From NCBI GenBank assembly GCA_964651245.1, contig CAZYVI010000002.1, positions 181,689 to 245,688 on the forward strand: a DNA stretch of 64,000 nucleotides, read 5' to 3'. The notes under the pieces were generated by a model. The model did not search any database, was not told the DNA's origin, and was given only the letters and a program-made list of their open reading frames with translations. Positions 38,218 to 46,581 of the stretch are shown here, piece by piece. The DNA is from Avedoeria sp964651245. Its GTDB lineage: Bacteria; Chloroflexota; Anaerolineae; Epilineales; Epilineaceae. The translations under genes were made by a program, and so were the position numbers. Numbering within the stretch: position 1 is the stretch's first letter; each line of letters opens with the position of its first letter.

Positions 38218-38252
38218 CCCGGCCCTTCGCCCAGCCGTCAGGAAGACCCGTC

Positions 38253-38909
38253 ATGGCCGTTGCCCTCCCGACCCCGCACCTGATCGACCACCCCACCGAG
38301 CACGTCGTGCGCGGCCTGGCCACGGCCGTCGAGGGCGCGCTGTGGTCGGTCCAGCCGATCCGCGCCGCCCAGACGCGCATCGACGTCCAGGTCGACGGCG
38401 ACATCGTCTACCTCGACGGCAACATCCGCGGCGCGATGCTCAAGGCGCTGGCCGGCCAGGTGGCCGCCGGCGTGCCGGGCGTCGGCCGCGTCGTGAACCG
38501 GCTGGCGTCGGACAGCGACATCGAGCACGAGATCGCCGTTCAGCTGGCCGGCGACGAAGCGCTCGACCTGACCACCGACCACGTCACCGTCAAGAGCCTG
38601 CTGGGCACCGTCTACCTGGGTGGGATGATCTTCGCCGACAGCCAGGCCGACGCCGACGCCCGCAAGGCCCGCGCCGAGTCGCTCATCGCCGGGATGCCCG
38701 GCGTGCGCGAGGTCGTCAGCACGGTGTCGGCGGTCGAGGGCAGCCCCGACAGCTTCGCCGCCCCGACCGACGGCGCGCCGGCGGCGGCCGCGGCGCCCAA
38801 GGTCGACGCGCCGCGCGGCATGGGCACGCTGATCCCCGAGGACCGCAAGAACAAGATCCGGGCGATGATCGCCGCCCGGGCCCAGGCGCGCGCCGCACGC
38901 GAGGGGTAG
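38253..38909 (+). CDS. Two-BON-domain protein
   Basis: The 218-residue protein contains two BON domains (about 30-85, TRIDVQVDGDIVYLDGNIRG... VPGVGRVVNRL; and about 90-155, LTTDHVTVKSLLGTVYLGG... MPGVREVVSTV). There is no signal peptide or TM helix, so it is probably cytosolic. BON domains bind membranes or small ligands, and in YgaU/Kbp potassium. The C-terminal 60 residues are disordered and basic at the end. The ATG at 38253 is chosen because of its CAGGAAG site; an upstream GTG would start inside the promoter. The flavodoxin gene follows after four bases. Confidence 0.85.
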   Translation: MAVALPTPHLIDHPTEHVVRGLATAVEGALWSVQPIRAAQTRIDVQVDGDIVYLDGNIRGAMLKALAGQVAAGVPGVGRVVNRLASDSDIEHEIAVQLAGDEALDLTTDHVTVKSLLGTVYLGGMIFADSQADADARKARAESLIAGMPGVREVVSTVSAVEGSPDSFAAPTDGAPAAAAAPKVDAPRGMGTLIPEDRKNKIRAMIAARAQARAAREG

Positions 38910-38913
38910 GACG

Positions 38914-39429
38914 ATGAAGATCGGCGTCTTCTACGGCAGCACGACCGGCAACACCGGCGCCGCGGCGCAGGCCATCAAGGAAGAGTTCGATAAGAAGCAG
39001 CCCGGCATGGTCGAGCTCCACGACGTCAAGACGGCCGACCTCAAGACGATGGAGGGCTGCGACCTCATCCTGATCGGCTGCCCGACCTGGAACGTGGGCG
39101 AGCTGCAAGAGGACTGGAAGGCCCAGTTCCCGAGCCTGCCGAACGTGAACTTCAGCGGCAAGAAGGTGGCGATCTTCGGCGTCGGCGACGCCCAGGGCTA
39201 CATCAACAACTTCATGGACGCGCTGGGGATTCTGGGCGACGTCGTCGTCCAGAAGGGCGGCGAGCTCTACGGCTTCTGGCCGACCGACGACTACAACTTC
39301 GTCCAGAGCGAGGGCGTCGTCGACGGCCATTTCGTCGGCCTGGCGCTCGACGACGACAACGAGAGCCACAAGAGCCGGCCGCGGATCAACGCCTGGGTGC
39401 AGCAGCTCATCGCCGAGCTGGGGATCTAA
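38914..39429 (+). CDS. Flavodoxin, long-chain type
   Basis: This FMN-binding electron carrier has 171 residues. The phosphate loop GSTTGNT is at residues 9-15, and the FMN-stacking loops include GCPTWNVGELQEDW (with the Trp) and GVGDAQGYINNFMDALG. The insertion typical of long-chain flavodoxins is present (TDDYNFVQSEGVVDGHFVGLALDDDNE in blocks). It is cytosolic and donates low-potential electrons; no dedicated partner enzyme is nearby. Ribosome site GAGGGGTAGG. Its TAA is in the same frame as the following glycosyltransferase, which has no standard start codon. Confidence 0.95.
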   Translation: MKIGVFYGSTTGNTGAAAQAIKEEFDKKQPGMVELHDVKTADLKTMEGCDLILIGCPTWNVGELQEDWKAQFPSLPNVNFSGKKVAIFGVGDAQGYINNFMDALGILGDVVVQKGGELYGFWPTDDYNFVQSEGVVDGHFVGLALDDDNESHKSRPRINAWVQQLIAELGI

Positions 39430-39438
39430 GCCACGCCG

Positions 39439-41577
39439 CTGGCCGTCTCGCGCCGCGAAGCCGCGCTCCTGGCCGCCGTCACGCTGGCCGCCGCCGCCGC
39501 CCGCTTCACCCGTCTCGACCTCTATCCGCCCGGCCTGCATGTCGACGAGGCCTTCAACCTCCTCGACGCCCGCGCCGTCCTGGCCGGCTGGCGGCCGCTG
39601 TTCCTGCCGGCCAACGCCGGCCGCGACGTCCTCTACACCTACCTCCAGGCGCCGTTGCTCGCGCTCTTCGGCGATTCGCTCGCCGTCGCCCGCGCCGCCA
39701 GCGCGCTGGTCGGCACGTGGACGGTGCCGCTGGTGTGGTGGATGGTCCGCACCGTCGGGCCGCACCCGCCCCCCGCGCCGCCGACGCTGCGCCCGCCCGC
39801 CATCCGCCCGACCGCGCTCGCCGCGGCCGGGCTCGTCGCCACGTCGCTGTGGCACCTGCACTTCAGCCGCTTCGGCATCCGGGCCATCCTGCTGCCGGCG
39901 TTCGTGGCCGTGGTGATCGCGGCATGGTGGACGGCCGTCCACGCCGCCACCCCGGCCCGCCGCCGCCGCGCCGCCGCGGGCGCCGGCCTGGCCCTCGGCC
40001 TGGCGGCGTACGCCCACCCGGCCGGCCGCGGCCTGATCGCGCTGCCGGCGGCCCATGCGCTCTGGCTGGCCCTGGCCGCCCGGCGCGGGCGCGCCGACGC
40101 CGCCGGCCCGCGGCCGTGGGCCGCGCTCGCCAGCGCCGCGGCCGTCGGCGGCGCGGTGGCGCTGCCGCTGGCGCTCACCTGGCTGCGCCAGCCGTGGCTG
40201 GCCACCAGCCATGCCGAGGAGGTCTCGATCCTGGGCCAGGGCTGGCCGGCCGTGGCCGCCAACGCCAGCCGCGTGGCGGCGATGTTCCACGTCGCCGGCG
40301 ACCCGGCGCCCTGGCGCAACGTCCCCGGCCGGCCGGCGTTCGACGTGCTGGCCGGCATCGCCTTCGCCGTCGGCCTGGGCGTGGCCGTGCGGGCGGCGTG
40401 GCGGGGCGCGTCGTGGGCGGTGCTGGCGCTGCTGGCGCTCGCCGGCCTGGCGCTGCCGTCCGTGCTGACCGACCAGGCGCCCAACTTCTCGCGCGCCATC
40501 GGCGTCGTGCCGATCGCCGCCTGGCTGGCGGCGGTCGGCATCGACGCCACGGCGGCGGCGCTGGCGCGGTGGCCGAGGGCGGCAGCCCGGCGCCGCGCCG
40601 CGCCGGCGCTCGCCTGGCAGCTCCCGCTGTTCATCGTCGCCTCCAGCGCCCTGGTCACGGCGCACGACCTGCGCGCCTACGCCGCCGACCCGGCCACCCG
40701 CGTGGCCTTCGACGCCGATGTCGAGGCCTTCGCGCGCTGGGCCGACACGCTGCCCGACGACCCGCGCGCCGTCACCTCGCCCCGGACCGCCGACCACGCC
40801 ACCGTCCGCGCCGTCGCCGCGCGTCCGCCCGCCGCGGTCGACGCCCGCGCCGGGCTCGTCGTGCCGATCGACGCCGAAGGCCGGGGCGCGATCCGCTGCC
40901 TCGACGTCGCCCGGCTGCCGTGGTCCCCTGACCAGGCGGCGGCGCTCGACGGCTGGGCGCGCGCCGGCCTGCCCGGGATCGTCCTGACGCTCGCCGGCGG
41001 CCACGCCGACGCCGGACGGACCGGGGTGGGCGCCGGCGGCGGCGACCCGTCGCTGCCGCCCCCGCCGGCCGCCACCGGCCTGCTGCACGACGTCGTGGTG
41101 CGCGCCGACGCCGGCGCGGCGCTGGCCGCCGCGGCCGGCGCGCCGCGCTGGGACGGGCGGATCACGCTCGTCGCCGCCGCCGTGCCGGCGCGCCTGGCGC
41201 CGGGTCGGACCGTCGACGTGGTCCTGGCCTGGCGCGCCGACGGGCCCACGGCGCGCTCGCTGAGCACCGCCGTCCAGCTCGTCACCGCCGCCGGCGACGC
41301 CGTGGCCAGCGGCGACGGCCTGCCGGCCGGCGGCAGCGCCCCGACCGACCGCTGGCGCGCCGGCGACCTGGTGCTCAGCCGCCACGCCGTCGCCGTACCG
41401 GCCGACGCGCCGCCGGGGCCGGCCGTCGTCAACGTCGGCTGGTACGCGCTGAGCTACCCGGACGGGCCGTCCGGCGCGCCGCGCTTCGAGACCGTGGCCG
41501 ACGACCGCGGCCGGGCCGTGGCCCGCGCCGGCGCCACCGTGATCGCGGGGCCGGGCGCGGCCGGCGGCGACCGATGA
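39439..41577 (+). CDS. GT39-like (GT-C) membrane glycosyltransferase, non-standard start
   Basis: This membrane protein of about 710 residues has roughly ten TM helices. The GT-C acidic motif LHVDEAFNLLD lies in the first outer loop, followed by FLPANAGRDVLYTYLQ. The C-terminal beta-rich domain (about 580-705) ends NVGWYALSYPDG. Such enzymes use polyprenyl-phosphate sugars outside the membrane. Aligned with the two paralogues downstream, coding sequence must reach back to about 39440. Yet no ATG, GTG or TTG exists in frame between the flavodoxin TAA (39427-39429) and 39655. CTG at 39439, or ACG at 39433, is the likely start. Its stop overlaps the next ATG. Confidence 0.8.
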   Translation: MAVSRREAALLAAVTLAAAAARFTRLDLYPPGLHVDEAFNLLDARAVLAGWRPLFLPANAGRDVLYTYLQAPLLALFGDSLAVARAASALVGTWTVPLVWWMVRTVGPHPPPAPPTLRPPAIRPTALAAAGLVATSLWHLHFSRFGIRAILLPAFVAVVIAAWWTAVHAATPARRRRAAAGAGLALGLAAYAHPAGRGLIALPAAHALWLALAARRGRADAAGPRPWAALASAAAVGGAVALPLALTWLRQPWLATSHAEEVSILGQGWPAVAANASRVAAMFHVAGDPAPWRNVPGRPAFDVLAGIAFAVGLGVAVRAAWRGASWAVLALLALAGLALPSVLTDQAPNFSRAIGVVPIAAWLAAVGIDATAAALARWPRAAARRRAAPALAWQLPLFIVASSALVTAHDLRAYAADPATRVAFDADVEAFARWADTLPDDPRAVTSPRTADHATVRAVAARPPAAVDARAGLVVPIDAEGRGAIRCLDVARLPWSPDQAAALDGWARAGLPGIVLTLAGGHADAGRTGVGAGGGDPSLPPPPAATGLLHDVVVRADAGAALAAAAGAPRWDGRITLVAAAVPARLAPGRTVDVVLAWRADGPTARSLSTAVQLVTAAGDAVASGDGLPAGGSAPTDRWRAGDLVLSRHAVAVPADAPPGPAVVNVGWYALSYPDGPSGAPRFETVADDRGRAVARAGATVIAGPGAAGGDR

Positions 41578-43754
41578 CGCGCCGCGACCACCGCCCGCGC
41601 CGCCCGGCCTGGATCCCGGCCGCGATCGTCGCCGCCGCGGCGGCGCTGCGGCTGGCGGGGCTGGGCAAGGTGCCGCCGGGCTTCCAGTTCGACGAGGCCC
41701 ACAACGCGATCGACGCCGCCTGGATCGTGGCCGGCGCGCGGCCCCTGTTCCTGGCCGACAACGGCGGCCGCGAGGCCTTGCTGTCCTACCTCCACGCCGC
41801 GCTGCTGGGCGGCCTCGGCCTCGACCAGCCCGTCCTGGCGCTGCGGCTGACGAGCGCGTTCGTCGGCACCGTGACCGTCGCCGCCGTGCTCGTCCTCGTC
41901 GGCCGCTTCAGCGGCGACCGCGGGCTCGGCCGCCTCACCGCCGCCGTGCTGGCCGGCCTCTACGCCCACCTCCACTTCAGCCGCTACGGCATCCGGACGA
42001 TCGTCGCCCCGCTGTGGGCCACGCTCGTCGTCGCGGCGTGGTGGGCGGTCACGGCGGGCGCGCCGTCGCGCCGCGCGCGGCTGGCGCTGGCCGCGGCGTG
42101 CGGCGCGGCGCTGGCCGGCGCGGTCTGGTCGCACCCGACCGGGCGGCTGCTGCCGCTCGTCGTCGTCGGGCACGCGGCGTGGCGGGCGGCGTCCAGCCGC
42201 GGGCGCACCGTGGCCGGCGACGCGGCGGCGCTGGCGGCGGCCGGCGCGACGGCGCTGGCCCTGTTCGCGCCGCTCGGGCTGCACTTCGCGCGTTACCCGG
42301 CGCTCTTCACCGGCCACGCCAGCGACGTCGGCCTGGCCGCCGTGGCCGCGGCGCACCACGACGGCCGCATCGGGGCGGCGCTGGCGGCGCAGCTGGCGGC
42401 GGTGGCGGGGATGTTCTTCGTCGCCGGCGACCCCTCGACGCTCCACAACCTGCCCGGCCGGCCGCTGTTCGACCCGCTGGCGGCCACCGCGTTCGTCCTC
42501 GGCCTCGGCCTGGCCGCCGGGGCGCTCGTCGGCCGCGGCCCGGGGGCCGCGGCGCGGCGCTCGCGGGCGGTCCTGGCCGCGCTCTGGCTGGCGGTCGGGC
42601 TGGCGCCGACGGTGCTCTCCGACCGCGCCCCGAACTTCTCGCGCACCACCGCCGCCCTGCCGGTCGTCGCCCTCGTCGCCGCCCTGGGGCTGCGCGCCGC
42701 CGCCGGCGCGGCGGGCGCCTGGCTGGCGCGGCGGCGCGGCGCCGACGGGCGCGCGGCGGCGCGCTGGGCGGGCGGGCTGGCGGCGGCGGCGGTCGCGCTC
42801 TCGGCCGCCTGGACGGCGCGCGACTACTTCGGCGCCTTCGCCCGCGACTCCCAGGTCCCCTACAGCTACGACGTCGACAAGCTCGACGCCCTGGCCGCGC
42901 TGCGCGCGCGGGCGGCCGACGCCTCGGTCTTCCTGGCGCCCGTCTGGGCCGGCCAGGCCACGATCGACTACCTCAACCGCGTCGCGCCGCAGGCCGCCGA
43001 GCGCCGCGCCAGCGCCGCGCTGCTCGCCGACGTCGGCGACCCGGCCTACGAGGGCCGGATCTTCGACGCCTCGGGCGACGTCGGCGGCGACGGCGACGCC
43101 CCGCCGCGCATTGGCCGCCTCGACGCCACCCGCACCCTGGTCTACCCCGACGACGGCCGTGACGTGGTCGTGGCGATGCCGTCGCGCGACGCCGACAAGG
43201 TCGACTGGGCCGACGAGGTGCGGGCCACGTTCGCCGGCGCGCCGATCGCCGCCGAGACCGTGGACGATGCGCGCGGCCGGCCGCTGCTGGCGCTGCTGCG
43301 CGTACCCGCCGCGGCGTTCGGCGACCTGGCGCCGCCCACCGACGCGCCGCTCGAGCCGGCCGTCTGGACGCACGTCCGCTTCGGCGGCGCGGCCGAGCTG
43401 CTGGGCTACACCGCCGGCGCGGCCCGGCCGGGCGAGGTGCTGTCGCTGACGCTGTGGTGGCGCGCCCAGGAGCCGCTGCCCGAGAACTGGACCGTCTTCG
43501 TCCACCTTCTGGGCGCCGGCGACGCCCCGCTGGGCCAGGACGACCGCGAGCCCGGCCAGGCCAGCTACCGGACCTCGGAGTGGCTCGGCGGCGAGGTGAT
43601 CGTCGACCAACACCGCCCGCGGCTCGACCCGGCTGCCGCCGACGAGGTCCGCGTCTGCCTGGGCTGGTACGACGTCGCCACGGGCCGGCGGCTGACGACG
43701 AGCGACGGGCAGGACGCGTTCTGCGGGCGGCCACTGCGGGTCGAGGGCCGCTGA
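41574..43754 (+). CDS. GT39-like (GT-C) membrane glycosyltransferase
   Basis: The 726-residue paralogue of its neighbours has the GT-C motif GFQFDEAHNAIDAA with FLADNGGREALLSYLHA. About ten TM helices and a conserved FSRYGIRTIVAPL loop follow. FVAGDPSTLHNLPGRPLFDPL recurs in the paralogues. A C-terminal soluble domain (about 600-722) holds LTLWWRAQEPLPENWTVFVH and CLGWYDVATGRRL. It probably transfers sugars or mannose-like residues from a lipid carrier to an extracytoplasmic acceptor. The ATG lies in the previous stop (ATGA); the next gene starts one base after the stop. Confidence 0.88.
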   Translation: MTRRDHRPRRPAWIPAAIVAAAAALRLAGLGKVPPGFQFDEAHNAIDAAWIVAGARPLFLADNGGREALLSYLHAALLGGLGLDQPVLALRLTSAFVGTVTVAAVLVLVGRFSGDRGLGRLTAAVLAGLYAHLHFSRYGIRTIVAPLWATLVVAAWWAVTAGAPSRRARLALAAACGAALAGAVWSHPTGRLLPLVVVGHAAWRAASSRGRTVAGDAAALAAAGATALALFAPLGLHFARYPALFTGHASDVGLAAVAAAHHDGRIGAALAAQLAAVAGMFFVAGDPSTLHNLPGRPLFDPLAATAFVLGLGLAAGALVGRGPGAAARRSRAVLAALWLAVGLAPTVLSDRAPNFSRTTAALPVVALVAALGLRAAAGAAGAWLARRRGADGRAAARWAGGLAAAAVALSAAWTARDYFGAFARDSQVPYSYDVDKLDALAALRARAADASVFLAPVWAGQATIDYLNRVAPQAAERRASAALLADVGDPAYEGRIFDASGDVGGDGDAPPRIGRLDATRTLVYPDDGRDVVVAMPSRDADKVDWADEVRATFAGAPIAAETVDDARGRPLLALLRVPAAAFGDLAPPTDAPLEPAVWTHVRFGGAAELLGYTAGAARPGEVLSLTLWWRAQEPLPENWTVFVHLLGAGDAPLGQDDREPGQASYRTSEWLGGEVIVDQHRPRLDPAAADEVRVCLGWYDVATGRRLTTSDGQDAFCGRPLRVEGR

Positions 43755-43755
43755 G

Positions 43756-45954
43756 ATGGCAGCGCCCGACAACCCGCCATTCTCGTCACCCTCGCCGGAC
43801 CTGCCGCCGCCCGACCCGGGCTCGCCGTCGCCCCCATCGCCCCTGCCGTTCACCCGTGCCGACGCCGTCGCGCTCGCGGCGATCGTCGCGCTAGCGCTGG
43901 CGCTGCGGCTGTGGCGGCTCGGCGAGGTCCCGCCGGGGCTGCATGTGGACGAGGCCCACAACGGCGTCGACGCGCTGGCCATCCTGCGCGGGGCGCGGCC
44001 GATCTACCTGGCGGGCAACAACGGCCGCGAGGCGCTGCTGAGCTACCTGCAGGCGGTGACGGTAGGCCTCTTCGGCCCCACGCCGGCCGCGCTGCGCCTG
44101 GCCTCGGCCGTGGCCGGCACCGCCGCGGTGGCCGTGGCCTACGGCCTGGCCCGCGCCCTGCCGTCGCCGTGGCCGCGCCGGCTGGCGGCGGCCACGGCCG
44201 TGCTCATGGCGGTCTCGGTCTGGCCGCTGCACTTCAGCCGGATCGCCATCCGCGGCATCCTGATGCCGCTGCTGGGCGGCGCGTTCGCCTGGGCGTTGTG
44301 GCGGGCGCTCGGCGACGGCGGGGGCGGCGCCGGGCGACGCGCGTGGCGGCGGTACGCGCTCGCCGGCGCCCTGCTGGGCGCGGCGCTCTACGCCCACCCA
44401 GCGGCACGGCTCATGCCGCTCGTACCCGTAGTCCTCCTGGGCGGCCGGGCCGCTCTTGCCGGCCGACGTCGGGATGGCGCCGCGGCGCGCCGGGCGCTGG
44501 CGGGGCTGGCGACGCTCGCGGCGACGGCGATCGTCGTCGCCGCGCCGCTGCTGACCTTTGCCGTGACCCACCGCGACCTCGTGCTGGGCCACAGCGTCGG
44601 CGTCTCGGTCCTCGAGGCCGACAACCGCGCCGGCGGGCTGGCGCGGCGTCTGGCGCTCAACGCCTGGCGCACGCTGCGGGCGTTCGTCTGGGACGGCAGC
44701 GACTCGTGGTACCACAACGTCGCCGGCCGGCCGGTGTTCGACGGCGTGACGGCCGTCATGACCGTCGTCGGCGCGGCCGCCATCGTCCGGGCCTGCCGTG
44801 GCGCGCCGGGACCGCAGCGTGACGCGACGCGATCGGCCGCGTCGTTCGGCCTGGCCTGGCTCTTTGCGCTCGCGCTGCCGGTCGTGCTGACCGGCGGGGC
44901 GCCCAACTACTCGCGCAGCGTCGGGCTGATGCCGATGGCGTTCGTGCTGCCGGCCGTCGGCTATGCCGCCGCGGCGGGCTGGGCGGCGGCGCGGCTGGGC
45001 GCGGCGCGGCTGGGCGGGGCGCGGCGGCGGGGGGATGGGGCGTCGCGGGCGGGACCGGGCACGGGGCCGCCGATGCGCCCGCGGCCGATTCGCCCGGCCG
45101 TGCTGCTCGCGCTCCTGCTCGCGCCGGCGCTGGGCGCGACGGTCCGCGACTACTTCGGCCGCTACGCCGCTGCGCCCGAGGCGGCCGCGGCGTTCGGCGC
45201 GCCGACGGTGGCCAAGGCGGCGGCGCTGCGGGCGCTGGCGGCGGGCGCGGGCGGGCGGGTCCAGCCGACGCGGCTCGTGGCCGAGCGCTCGGTCTACCGC
45301 TTCTTGCTCGACGGCGCGGCGCTGACGCCGATCGACCCGGCGCGCGGCTTCGTGCTGCCGGCCGACGGCCCGGCCTGGCTGGCGTTCGACGCCGACGCCG
45401 AGGGGGACGCGCTGCAGGCGCTGCTCGACCGCTGGCCGCGGCTGCGCCTGGCCGAGGCGCGGCTGGCGGCGCCCGGCTGGCGGGTGCTGCGGGTCGATGC
45501 GCCGCCCGACGAGCCCGGCAACCCCGTGACGCCGGCGGCCGCGTTCGACGGCCTCACGCTCGAGTCCGTCGCCGGCGGCCCGGCGTGCGACGCCGTGCCG
45601 CGCGAACCCGACCTGCTGTGCGCCGCCGCCGACGGCACGCTCGACCTCGCCTTGCGCTGGCGCGTCGTGGCCGCGCCCGGGCGCGACTGGACGGCGTTCG
45701 CCCACCTCGTGGCCGCCGACGGCCGCACCGAAGCCCAGCACGACGGCGCGCCGCTGGCCGGCTGGCTGCCGACGTCGCGCTGGCGGGTGGGCGACGCCGT
45801 GATCGACCGGTTCGTCGTCCGGCTGCCAGCCGGTGCGCCGGGACGCCGCCTGGCGCTGCGCGTCGGCTGGTACGACGGGGCGACCGGCGAGCGGCTCGGC
45901 TTGGCCGGGGACGGCGACGGAGCCGCCGAGGTGGCGACGGTCGCCGCACCGTAG
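43756..45954 (+). CDS. GT39-like (GT-C) membrane glycosyltransferase
   Basis: This is the third tandem paralogue (732 residues). A disordered Pro/Ser N-terminus of about 35 residues precedes the first helix. It has the GT-C motif GLHVDEAHNGVDALAI with YLAGNNGREALLSYLQA, the loop HFSRIAIRGILMPL, and DSWYHNVAGRPVFDGV, matching the neighbours. The C-terminal soluble domain (about 580-725) holds DLALRWRVVAAPGRDWTAFAH and RVGWYDGATGERL. Donor and acceptor are unknown. About 155 bases separate it from the iron-sulfur protein gene. Confidence 0.88.
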   Translation: MAAPDNPPFSSPSPDLPPPDPGSPSPPSPLPFTRADAVALAAIVALALALRLWRLGEVPPGLHVDEAHNGVDALAILRGARPIYLAGNNGREALLSYLQAVTVGLFGPTPAALRLASAVAGTAAVAVAYGLARALPSPWPRRLAAATAVLMAVSVWPLHFSRIAIRGILMPLLGGAFAWALWRALGDGGGGAGRRAWRRYALAGALLGAALYAHPAARLMPLVPVVLLGGRAALAGRRRDGAAARRALAGLATLAATAIVVAAPLLTFAVTHRDLVLGHSVGVSVLEADNRAGGLARRLALNAWRTLRAFVWDGSDSWYHNVAGRPVFDGVTAVMTVVGAAAIVRACRGAPGPQRDATRSAASFGLAWLFALALPVVLTGGAPNYSRSVGLMPMAFVLPAVGYAAAAGWAAARLGAARLGGARRRGDGASRAGPGTGPPMRPRPIRPAVLLALLLAPALGATVRDYFGRYAAAPEAAAAFGAPTVAKAAALRALAAGAGGRVQPTRLVAERSVYRFLLDGAALTPIDPARGFVLPADGPAWLAFDADAEGDALQALLDRWPRLRLAEARLAAPGWRVLRVDAPPDEPGNPVTPAAAFDGLTLESVAGGPACDAVPREPDLLCAAADGTLDLALRWRVVAAPGRDWTAFAHLVAADGRTEAQHDGAPLAGWLPTSRWRVGDAVIDRFVVRLPAGAPGRRLALRVGWYDGATGERLGLAGDGDGAAEVATVAAP

Positions 45955-46028
45955 CCGCGGCCGCCGGCCGGGCGGCGGCCTGGCCGATCGGACGTTGCAA
46001 CCGGATTGGGACCGCCGCACAATCGACG

Positions 46029-46056
46029 TTGCCCGGCCGGCGGGCTACGCTAGGCT
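46029..46056 (+). promoter_or_regulatory. Possible promoter of the HiPIP gene
   Basis: TTGCCC (46029-46034) and TAGGCT (46051-46056) are 16 bases apart, about 55 bases before the ATG. The match is moderate. Confidence 0.35.
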
Positions 46057-46109
46057 GGCGCGCCGGCGCGACCGGCGCTGCACCGAACTTGCGAGGAGGA
46101 ACGGATCCG

Positions 46110-46460
46110 ATGACCGAAGAGACGCTCACCCGACGAACCTTCATCCACCGCGTCGGCGTGTGGACCGCGCTGGCGGCCTCGACCGGCCTGGTGCTCCAGG
46201 CCTGCGGCGGCGACAGCGGCGGCGACGACGCCACGGCGGCCCTCAAGTGCGACGACACCGCCGCGCTCGACGACGCCGCCAAGGCCCAGCGCACGGCGCT
46301 GGGCTACCTCGACGCCTCGGTGACCGAGGGCAAGAACTGCACGAACTGCCAGCAGTTCGTGACGCCGACCGAGGCCGGGACCTGCGGCACCTGCAAGGTG
46401 GTGCCGGGGACGATCAACCCGAGCGGCTACTGCAACGTCTGGGTCGAGAAGACGGCGTAG
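46110..46460 (+). CDS. High-potential iron-sulfur protein (HiPIP), Tat-exported lipoprotein
   Basis: The 116-residue protein has a twin-arginine signal (TRRTFIHRVG), a hydrophobic stretch and a lipobox ending at Cys32 (LVLQAC), so it should be exported folded and anchored to the outer face of the membrane. The mature part has ALGYLDAS, then cluster ligands Cys77, Cys80, Cys95 and Cys108, spaced C-x2-C-x14-C-x12-C. The end GYCNVW parallels the GWC-x-W of known HiPIPs. It should carry a [4Fe-4S]3+/2+ cluster and shuttle electrons at high potential. GAGGAGGA precedes the ATG. No redox partner is adjacent. Confidence 0.88.
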   Translation: MTEETLTRRTFIHRVGVWTALAASTGLVLQACGGDSGGDDATAALKCDDTAALDDAAKAQRTALGYLDASVTEGKNCTNCQQFVTPTEAGTCGTCKVVPGTINPSGYCNVWVEKTA

Positions 46461-46569
46461 GCGCGGCCAGGGCGCACTGCGCATCACGACGGCGCGGCGC
46501 GTCCGGTCGGGCTTTCCCGCCGGACGCGCTGTGCCACGGCCTCTCGCGCTGCCCCCCCCGCCGGCGCGA

Positions 46570-46575
46570 TAGAAT
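46570..46575 (+). promoter_or_regulatory. -10 element placed for a leaderless transcript
   Basis: TAGAAT lies six bases before the ATG at 46582, with no ribosome site and no clear -35. Transcription would start at or next to the ATG, as in leaderless genes with a TANNNT box. Confidence 0.4.
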
Positions 46576-46581
46576 GTGCCC

